A DNA stretch of 7,440 nt from Chlamydiota bacterium (GTDB taxonomy: Bacteria > Chlamydiota > Chlamydiia > Chlamydiales > Simkaniaceae). Made by a program: the position numbers and the translations under genes. Positions 1-4,942 of this stretch are shown here, in pieces (position 1 is the first letter of the stretch; the number at the start of each line of letters is the position of its first letter). The stretch spans positions 1 through 7,440 of the forward strand of contig JAJFMG010000040.1 in assembly GCA_021772295.1 (NCBI GenBank), written 5' to 3'. Under the pieces are notes generated by a model, which worked only from the letters and a program-made list of their open reading frames with translations, did not search any database and was not told the DNA's origin.

Positions 1-455
1 AATCCATGTTCTAATTTTTTTGCGCAAACGGAGTCATCTTTAAGGTTGAAGGAAAAGACTTTATGGGAGCTTTTTTCGAATGAAGGTGAGAAATATTGAT
101 AAAACACATTCTTTCTCTGTGTTTTTCGAGTGTAGGTATCATGGTTTCCTGGAATTACATACACGGATTTGTTTGCCTCTTTGAGCTTTTGTGTAAACTC
201 ATCAGCAAGCGCAAATTCTTTATGGAGAGAGGTTGTCGATACATCACCCGAGATAATGATATCATCAATTTCTAATTCAGAAAAAAAAGGAATCAATTTT
301 TCGATCTGATGATGTAGGAAATGCTTTCTTCGAAAAAGAAGGTAATTGAGGTTTCCAAGCCATCTTTTCGATAAAAATTGAGAAAATCCAAAATTTCCTT
401 TTCCAAAATGAAGATCCGAGATATGGGCAAATTTAAGTAATGGTTTTTTATTCAT
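1..455 (-). CDS. Calcineurin-like metallophosphoesterase, C-terminus beyond window
   Basis: This is the N-terminal 151 residues of a binuclear metal phosphoesterase of the Icc/calcineurin-like superfamily; the rest lies beyond position 1. Three of the family's metal-binding blocks are visible in order: DLH at residues 14-16 (within HISDLHFGKG), GDVSTTS at about 70-76, and GNHD at about 103-106. The segment after the first block (KRWLGNLNYLLFRR) resembles the linker common in Icc-like hydrolases. The substrate cannot be told from this part; cyclic nucleotides, nucleotide sugars and lipid A precursors are all used by relatives. The start is well constrained: an in-frame TAG lies six codons upstream and the first metal motif begins only about 12 residues in. 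There is no recognisable Shine-Dalgarno sequence, because the whole leader is occupied by a perfect dyad. It lies 72 bp downstream of a small basic-protein gene on the same strand. The family call is firm; the specific role is unknown. Confidence 0.9.
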   Translation of the reverse strand, partial: MNKKPLLKFAHISDLHFGKGNFGFSQFLSKRWLGNLNYLLFRRKHFLHHQIEKLIPFFSELEIDDIIISGDVSTTSLHKEFALADEFTQKLKEANKSVYVIPGNHDTYTRKTQRKNVFYQYFSPSFEKSSHKVFSFNLKDDSVCAKKLEHG

Positions 456-456
456 T

Positions 457-492
457 GATACAATTGCAAGCTATTAAACTCGCAATTGTATC
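457..492. repeat. Perfect 11-bp inverted repeat abutting a start codon
   Basis: The arms gatacaattgc (457-467) and gcaattgtatc (482-492) are exact reverse complements separated by 14 bases. On the minus strand the repeat ends one base before the ATG of the phosphoesterase gene. It covers the position where a ribosome binding site should lie. No T-run follows on either strand, so it does not look like an intrinsic terminator. It could be an operator for a dimeric regulator or an RNA hairpin that limits translation; the sequence does not decide between them. Confidence 0.7.
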
Positions 493-513
493 GTATTTAT
501 CAAATGCCTTCAA
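485..513 (-). promoter_or_regulatory. Possible sigma-70-type promoter for the phosphoesterase
   Basis: On the minus strand TTGAAG (508-513, 4 of 6 matches) and TACAAT (485-490, 5 of 6) are separated by 17 bases. The -10 box lies inside the right arm of the inverted repeat. Transcription would start near 478, in the loop, so such a transcript would lack the first arm and could not form the hairpin. In that case the dyad would act as a DNA operator. The -35 match is weak and AT-rich sequence gives such matches by chance. Confidence 0.3.
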
Positions 514-527
514 TATGCGATAGTATT

Positions 528-872
528 TTAGGCTACTTTTCCGTTATCGGATCGGCGTCTAATCATCTTAGTCCGAAGCTTGTATCCTTTATCCAAAGAT
601 TGCTTTTTAGAGATTTCCATCCATTTTTTTCCCTCTTGGTGGACACTTTCAGGCCCTGTTTTCCACGTAACTTCTTTAGGATTAGCCATTTTAGATCTTT
701 TTGCCGAAGAGGTTATACGGTGTTCTTTTTGAAGTAGAGTGTTAGGATCGCACGTCTGCTTATGCAACTCGCTCTCATTTATTTGTTTAGGGTCTGTTTC
801 GTATGTTAATTTCTGCGCTTCTCGAATAGCTTTCTTACGTAGATGCTTTCTGTGATGATCAGAATTTTTCAT
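528..872 (-). CDS. Small highly basic hypothetical protein, 114 aa
   Basis: I do not recognise this protein. It is hydrophilic throughout, with about 20 Lys, 9 Arg and several His against about 14 acidic residues, giving a strong net positive charge. It has no signal peptide or membrane segment. Basic clusters lie at both ends: HRKHLRKK near residues 7-14, and KMIRRR shortly before the C-terminus. The charge would suit nucleic-acid binding, but no known DNA-binding fold is evident and that role is inference. The ATG at 872 is chosen because GGGAGG (880-885) lies 7 bases upstream; an in-frame TTG at 887 would lie inside that ribosome binding site. A good promoter sits about 45-75 bp upstream. 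The next gene on the strand, a metallophosphoesterase, starts 72 bp downstream, so the two may be co-transcribed. The coding signal is good: a consensus ribosome binding site, a promoter, and a protein-like composition while the opposite strand reads as a hydrophobic shadow. Confidence 0.7.
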   Translation of the reverse strand: MKNSDHHRKHLRKKAIREAQKLTYETDPKQINESELHKQTCDPNTLLQKEHRITSSAKRSKMANPKEVTWKTGPESVHQEGKKWMEISKKQSLDKGYKLRTKMIRRRSDNGKVA

Positions 873-916
873 AAAATTACCTCCCAAAGTAAATAAAAAT
901 CTTTAGTTGTATCTTA

Positions 917-946
917 ACTATACACCCCTTTTGAAATACCAATCAA
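917..946 (-). promoter_or_regulatory. Probable sigma-70-type promoter for the small basic protein
   Basis: On the minus strand TTGATT (941-946, 4 of 6) is followed after 18 bases by TATAGT (917-922, 5 of 6). Transcription would begin near 910, giving a leader of about 38 bases that contains the GGGAGG ribosome binding site. Position, spacing and -10 quality all fit a housekeeping promoter; this is a pattern match only. Confidence 0.5.
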
Positions 947-1000
947 TGGAATCTAAGTAATAATTTTTCTGTGATTTTTAATCCTTTAAGGAGGAATAAG

Positions 1001-1279
1001 TTGGAGGGAAAAATATTTTTTTTAGGTGAGGAACTCCCTATAAGTACTTTGTAATAAGTAGTTAATGTTGAATCAAGGAGTGTATTCTATTCAGTAGAAG
1101 CAAAAGTTTTGGAAACAGTTCAGGTAATGAGAGCCATTTGCTCAGGAAGTATTTTCTCAAAGAAGTTTAGAGAAACATTATCTATAAATTATTTGAAAAA
1201 AGGCGCAATTTTTGATATTTGTTTAAAAAATGGAAGTGAAAATGAGTATTACAACAGTAATAAACTATTGCACGAATGA
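1001..1279 (+). pseudogene. Possible gene remnant: one frame broken by TAATAA
   Basis: A strong ribosome binding site, AAGGAGG at 988-994, lies 6 bases before a TTG codon at 1001. The frame reads 17 codons (MEGKIFFLGEELPISTL), meets two consecutive stops TAA TAA at 1052-1057, then stays open for 73 more codons to TGA at 1277. Upstream the same frame is open back to a TGA at 932-934, so about 113 sense codons are interrupted only by that stop pair. The second part reads protein-like (for example AKVLETVQVMRAI). I do not recognise it; a loose likeness to the distal part of cyclic-nucleotide-binding domains is too weak to use. It runs 38 bases into the next glycosyltransferase. Alternatives are a genuine 17-codon leader peptide or chance in AT-rich intergenic DNA. 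Confidence 0.3.
1193..1221 (+). promoter_or_regulatory. Possible promoter for the tandem glycosyltransferases
   Basis: TTGAAA (1193-1198, 5 of 6) is followed at 15-17 bases by GATATT (1214-1219, 4 of 6) or TATTTG (1216-1221, 3 of 6). Transcription would start near 1227-1230, just ahead of the GGAAG ribosome binding site at 1232-1236. The -35 box is good but the -10 is weak. Confidence 0.3.
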
Positions 1280-2174
1280 CTATCGATTTATTGATCGCTG
1301 CATCGAAGAGGCACAATCCTTTTCAGATGCGATCATTATTCCCTTTTGTAGTCATTTTTTTGATGGCACAGAAGAAAACAAAGCTCTTATTGAGAAATCA
1401 ATTCAAAAACACCCAAACGTATCGTTTATTGAATATGTATATTCTAAAAAGGCGTATGGCACAAATCTTCCAATAACGCCAGAAGATCCGAGATGGGCCC
1501 ATTTCTTACATAGTACCTCTCGATATATTGGATATTTATATGAGGAGACTTCAGACTATATATTATTTCTGGATGTGGATGAAATTCCAGATGGCAAACA
1601 AGTACGGCAGTTTTTAGCAACTTCAAATTATACAGATTATAATGCGCTTCGGTTTTTGAGTTTTTATTATTTTAGATCTGCTTCAAAGCGAGCAAAGACA
1701 TTTTCTAAGAACGCTCTTCTTGTTAAGAAAAGTTGCCTTGGTGAATCCGCTCTTTTACACTCAAAAGAGAGACTGGGAACTTTTGAGAATATTGTGGGAA
1801 AAAAAAGAGATAATGTTCTTGGGATAGATGATAATCCACTTTTCCATCATTACAGCTTCGTTGGCTCAGAAAAAGAATTGATGCAAAAAGTAACATCTTG
1901 GGGACATTGCAGGGAGCGGGATTGGAAATCAATGCTTTCAAAAGAACTTAAAACTAAACCCTGCAACAAAGAGTCAATCTTTGGATTAGAGTATGACGAT
2001 GTGGAGGCGTTTTTTAATCCAATGGAGGTTATGATTCCAAACAATAAAGTGGAAAGTATTTGCCAAAATTGGGAAAAAAAATATGCAAATTATCGGCTTG
2101 TTAATCAAAAAAAAATAAGAATCCATTTATTGGAGAAAGGTTTTTTCAGTGAGCAAACTTACAACCATCATTAA
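1242..2174 (+). CDS. GT-A-type glycosyltransferase with DVDEIP motif (first of pair)
   Basis: This is a probable nucleotide-sugar-dependent glycosyltransferase of 310 residues. The N-terminus (TTVINYCTNDYRFIDRCIEE, residues 4-23) has the opening strand-loop-helix feel of a GT-A fold. YILFLDVDEIPDG (residues 106-118) carries a DxD-type metal and sugar-nucleotide motif of the DxDEIP form seen in GT17-like and GT92-like enzymes. Further blocks shared with its neighbour are GTF (179-181), IDD.PL.HHYS (195-205), QKVTSWGH (215-222) and FGLEY (247-251). No signal peptide or membrane helix is visible, so it should act in the cytoplasm. ATG 1242 is preferred over ATG 1230: it has GGAAG 5 bases upstream, and it aligns with the start of the paralogue; 1230 has no ribosome binding site. 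The end overlaps the next gene by 26 bp, implying coupled translation. A-runs of 8, 8 and 9 occur at 1799, 2074 and 2107. The sugar and acceptor are unknown. Confidence 0.8.
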   Translation: MSITTVINYCTNDYRFIDRCIEEAQSFSDAIIIPFCSHFFDGTEENKALIEKSIQKHPNVSFIEYVYSKKAYGTNLPITPEDPRWAHFLHSTSRYIGYLYEETSDYILFLDVDEIPDGKQVRQFLATSNYTDYNALRFLSFYYFRSASKRAKTFSKNALLVKKSCLGESALLHSKERLGTFENIVGKKRDNVLGIDDNPLFHHYSFVGSEKELMQKVTSWGHCRERDWKSMLSKELKTKPCNKESIFGLEYDDVEAFFNPMEVMIPNNKVESICQNWEKKYANYRLVNQKKIRIHLLEKGFFSEQTYNHH

Positions 2175-3063
2175 TTATTGCACCAACGATTATCGTTTTC
2201 TAAATACTTGTATAGAAGAGTCATTGCTATTTTCAGATCAAATTCTTGTGCCAGTTTGTGATCATTTTTTTAATGGAGAGAGAGAAAATGGCAAGCTGTT
2301 ATATCAGTCTTACATAGAGAATCCAGAAGTTACTTTTATTGAATATGTCTATGATCCAAAGAAAATCTACAGTCCATATGTTACTATTTCTCCCAAAGAT
2401 CCAAACTGGGGACATTTTTGGCATAATACTTCTAGGTACGTTGCATATGATTATGTAGATCCAACTACAGAATATATTTTGTTTTTAGATGTAGATGAAA
2501 TCCCAGATGGAAAAAGGATGAAGGCTTTTTTACAATCTGATCGATTACAAGATACAAATGCAGCGCTTTTAAATAGTTATTTCTATTTTACAAGTCCAAT
2601 ATATCGAGCTAAAGAAAATGTGTCTCAAAATACACTCCTTTGTAAAAAAGACTCACTTGCTAGGGAGGCTTTAATGGATATTGAGGAGCGATCTGGAACT
2701 TTCTATCAGATTCCTGGTAAAAAAATTCGTGGTCTCAATGGCATAGATGATCAGCCCTTACTGCATCACTATAGTTACTTTCGAAAGGGGAGTGAGTTGA
2801 AGCAAAAAGTAACAACTTGGGGACATAAAGAAGACAAAGATTGGATGCAACTTTTACAACATGAGAAACGAGAAGATTTTGCAGGTGAAGAAAATCTTTT
2901 CGGATTAGAATATGAAAAAGTGGGTTTGCAATATCCTAAAATAGTAGAAGAGGTTAATCGAAATGGTTCTAATATCTTATATGATTGTTATTCAAATGTA
3001 ATCAAGATAGATAGAGTCAGTTTTACTAAGCGACATTTAGAACAGACCTTTCTTTCCAAATGA
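2149..3063 (+). CDS. GT-A-type glycosyltransferase with DVDEIP motif (second of pair)
   Basis: This 304-residue protein is a clear paralogue of the preceding gene along its whole length. Shared blocks include INYCTNDYRF (residues 8-17), FIEYVY (63-68), TSRY (94-97), YILFLDVDEIPDGK (109-122), GTF (183-185), GIDDQPLLHHYSY (198-210), QKVTTWGH (219-226), DW (231-232) and FGLEY (251-255). The DVDE motif indicates a metal-dependent GT-A transferase. The start is GTG at 2149, inside the end of the previous gene, with AGAAAGG at 2134-2140 and an 8-base gap; the aligned N-termini support this start. The two genes arose by tandem duplication and have diverged well beyond near-identity, so they probably add different residues or use different acceptors. 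The last 27 bp overlap the 3' end of the opposing GT9 gene. No membrane segment is visible. Enzyme class is likely; substrate unknown. Confidence 0.8.
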   Translation: MSKLTTIINYCTNDYRFLNTCIEESLLFSDQILVPVCDHFFNGERENGKLLYQSYIENPEVTFIEYVYDPKKIYSPYVTISPKDPNWGHFWHNTSRYVAYDYVDPTTEYILFLDVDEIPDGKRMKAFLQSDRLQDTNAALLNSYFYFTSPIYRAKENVSQNTLLCKKDSLAREALMDIEERSGTFYQIPGKKIRGLNGIDDQPLLHHYSYFRKGSELKQKVTTWGHKEDKDWMQLLQHEKREDFAGEENLFGLEYEKVGLQYPKIVEEVNRNGSNILYDCYSNVIKIDRVSFTKRHLEQTFLSK

Positions 3064-3996
3064 ATTTTTTCTAGAAAGCTTTGAAAAAGCTCGAAGAACA
3101 TGGCGGGGATAGATAAAAGATTGCCACTTATCTTCTCGAAGACGCATTCCCTTGAGATTTGGAATGATGGAAGATGGTGTGAGTACGTAACCTTTAATCC
3201 AATCCGGTCTCCATAATTTCATTCGTTTTCTGTTATTTGAAATTACAATATTTGGAATATGAAGATTGGATGCCAAGTGAGCTGGACCTGAGTCATTACC
3301 AATGAAATACCCTGATTCATAAATATATTCTCCAAGTTCACTGAGCTTTTTAAAAGTGGGAAGGTTGAAACCAAGTGTTTTAATTTCTTGCCATTCACTT
3401 TGCTCCTCTTGTGAGAGGCAAAAAGATATTTCATAACCCTTTTCAAGAAGTGAAGTGGCTGTATTTAGAAATTTATACTTATTCCAATTCTTGTGTATTT
3501 CCTTAGATGTTGGATGTATTACGATTCGATTCGAGTGTTTGCGGTAACTCAAATGATCAAAGGGGGAAATACCGTTGTTCTTAGAGACATGGGGGCTTTT
3601 AAAAACTGCTGCAATCGATTTGGCAATGTTTGTTGCCATAGGATGCTTTGGATCAAAAATTTGATCATGACTTGCAACAAACCCATGCTTGTGTTTTTCA
3701 AATGTAGGGAAAAAAACAGTAAGTTTTGATCTATCTTGATGAAAGGCTTGGATAATTTCCTTGGTTTTTTTGGAGTTATCATTTTGCAAAATGATAAGAT
3801 CAGCTTGTAGCAATTCACTCAAGAGTCTTGGCGTTTTTGCACGAAGGTGATGGTGCGCAAAAAAAGATTGCATACCCAATAGGGGTTTTGAATAAGTCGT
3901 AACCCGAAAGCCTTTTTTATAGAGATACTCGGATGCAATCATCATAAGTAGAGCGTCGCCAATTCCATCCGCGCATACAACGCATGCTTTTTTCAT
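3037..3996 (-). CDS. GT9 (heptosyltransferase-like) glycosyltransferase, distal copy
   Basis: This 319-residue protein has the layout of glycosyltransferase family 9, the GT-B enzymes (WaaC/WaaF type) that transfer heptose or related sugars to lipooligosaccharide core on the cytoplasmic face of the inner membrane. DGIGDALLMMIAS (residues 10-22) is the N-terminal acceptor-side loop with the conserved Asp. IHPTS (160-164) and ESGYFIGNDSGPAHLAS (227-243) form the C-terminal sugar-nucleotide site typical of the family. The actual sugar cannot be assigned. It starts with ATG overlapping the TGA of the upstream GT9 gene in an ATGA arrangement, and GGAG lies 8 bases upstream. It is the last gene of the minus-strand run and ends inside the opposing glycosyltransferase. 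Length is close to the usual 320-350 residues. The C-terminal end is strongly basic (KLSRKNSFGKKGLF), which could aid membrane association; that is inference. Confidence 0.85.
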   Translation of the reverse strand: MKKACVVCADGIGDALLMMIASEYLYKKGFRVTTYSKPLLGMQSFFAHHHLRAKTPRLLSELLQADLIILQNDNSKKTKEIIQAFHQDRSKLTVFFPTFEKHKHGFVASHDQIFDPKHPMATNIAKSIAAVFKSPHVSKNNGISPFDHLSYRKHSNRIVIHPTSKEIHKNWNKYKFLNTATSLLEKGYEISFCLSQEEQSEWQEIKTLGFNLPTFKKLSELGEYIYESGYFIGNDSGPAHLASNLHIPNIVISNNRKRMKLWRPDWIKGYVLTPSSIIPNLKGMRLREDKWQSFIYPRHVLRAFSKLSRKNSFGKKGLF

Positions 3997-4940
3997 CGAA
4001 TTTCTCCATCGAAACTTTTTTGCAGGGAAGTGAAATCGGTATATACTTTTTTAGAAGTAATAAGCTTTCTCCAAATAGAGTCTCGAAGAGGGAATCCAAT
4101 TCCTTTAAAATTTGGTAGATTAAATGGGAGCGTGGAGACTTTTCCCAAAGAAAAACCTGGTCTCCATAGACGTAAATTTTTAGGATTGCCTCCAATTGTG
4201 AGAGTAGGAATACCCATGTTTGATGCCAGATGCCCGACACCTGAATCACTTCCAATGAAATAGCCTGATTCATATAGGAAGGATGAAAGGTTTTCTAAAT
4301 TTGTGGTAAGAAGAGAAAAGGGGGTTTCATCAAGTATTTTTTTCCATTTTTTTTCTTCTGCTTTGCTAAGGGTAAATACTACCTCATATCCTTTTAAAGT
4401 TAAAATATTTGCAAGCTGTAGGTATTGCGAAGGAGTCCAATCTTTGCAAGCATTATTACTTGTAGGGTGAATTGCAACTCTACGGGGATATTTTCTATAG
4501 GAGTGTTCATTTGAAATTGCAATTTGATTAGAAATTTGATGTGAAGGTTTTCCAAGCAGTTTTTCTATAGCCAGCGATATTTGCAAAGCAATGGGCGCTT
4601 TATAATGAAAAAGAAAGTCTTGTGGCATTTTTTTAGAAGAGTTCTTTGGAAAAAAAAATACAATATTTAGGTCTTTATTTTTTTCTCTTAAATCAAAAAA
4701 TTCAAAGGCTCTTTTTGAATTATCATTTTGGATTAGGATGAGATCATATGGCAAGCAATTTTGTTTGGTTGGTACTCTGGGCTTTTTAAAAACAATACTT
4801 TTAAAAAGCGCTTCAAATTCATCGGATAGATGATGGAAACAAGTAACAGCGTAGCCAGCGTTGCAAAGGCTATTTGCAGCGATCATCATAAGTAGGGTGT
4901 CACCAATTCCATTCGCTGGGTAAATTGCCGCCTGTTTCAT
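3993..4940 (-). CDS. GT9 (heptosyltransferase-like) glycosyltransferase, proximal copy
   Basis: This is a GT9-family protein of 315 residues and a paralogue of the gene that follows it. NGIGDTLLMMIAANSL (residues 10-25) matches the N-terminal motif. Shared landmarks are LIQNDNSK (69-76), SYRK (147-150), IHPTS (157-161), ESGYFIGSDSG (224-234), GHLASN (236-241) and LRLWRP (256-261). Compared with the common GNDSGPAHLA motif, it has SDSGVGHLA, so the residues beside the conserved D-S-G differ from the family norm and from its partner. The start at 4940 lies 2 bp after the groEL-like stop, with AAGAAGAG as ribosome binding site overlapping the groEL end. The stop overlaps the next start by 4 bp. 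A run of nine T on the coding strand (4650-4658) encodes Phe-Phe-Phe. It is likely a cytoplasmic, membrane-peripheral transferase for lipooligosaccharide or another surface glycan; the sugar is unknown. Confidence 0.85.
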   Translation of the reverse strand: MKQAAIYPANGIGDTLLMMIAANSLCNAGYAVTCFHHLSDEFEALFKSIVFKKPRVPTKQNCLPYDLILIQNDNSKRAFEFFDLREKNKDLNIVFFFPKNSSKKMPQDFLFHYKAPIALQISLAIEKLLGKPSHQISNQIAISNEHSYRKYPRRVAIHPTSNNACKDWTPSQYLQLANILTLKGYEVVFTLSKAEEKKWKKILDETPFSLLTTNLENLSSFLYESGYFIGSDSGVGHLASNMGIPTLTIGGNPKNLRLWRPGFSLGKVSTLPFNLPNFKGIGFPLRDSIWRKLITSKKVYTDFTSLQKSFDGEIR

Positions 4941-4942
4941 AG

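Noticed and set aside
457..492. Inverted repeat as an intrinsic terminator
   Set aside because: The stem is AT-rich and no T-run follows on either strand; on the minus strand the start codon follows at once.
486..737. Plus-strand 83-codon frame rich in Phe, Ser and Arg
   Set aside because: It lies antisense to the Lys-rich small protein gene, whose complement naturally reads as Phe-rich, and it has no ribosome binding site.
1127..1279. ATG-started 50-codon ORF ahead of the first glycosyltransferase
   Set aside because: There is no ribosome binding site before this ATG and it overlaps the glycosyltransferase start; it is better viewed as part of the interrupted frame beginning further upstream.
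3068..3091. Palindrome tttctagaaa and a 6-bp agcttt/aaagct hairpin near the convergent stops
   Set aside because: Both lie inside the GT9 coding sequence, are short and AT-rich, and lack a following T-run, so they do not qualify as a terminator.
3549..3818. Minus-strand 89-codon frame inside the distal GT9 gene
   Set aside because: It is an out-of-frame shadow of a gene with intact family motifs along its length.
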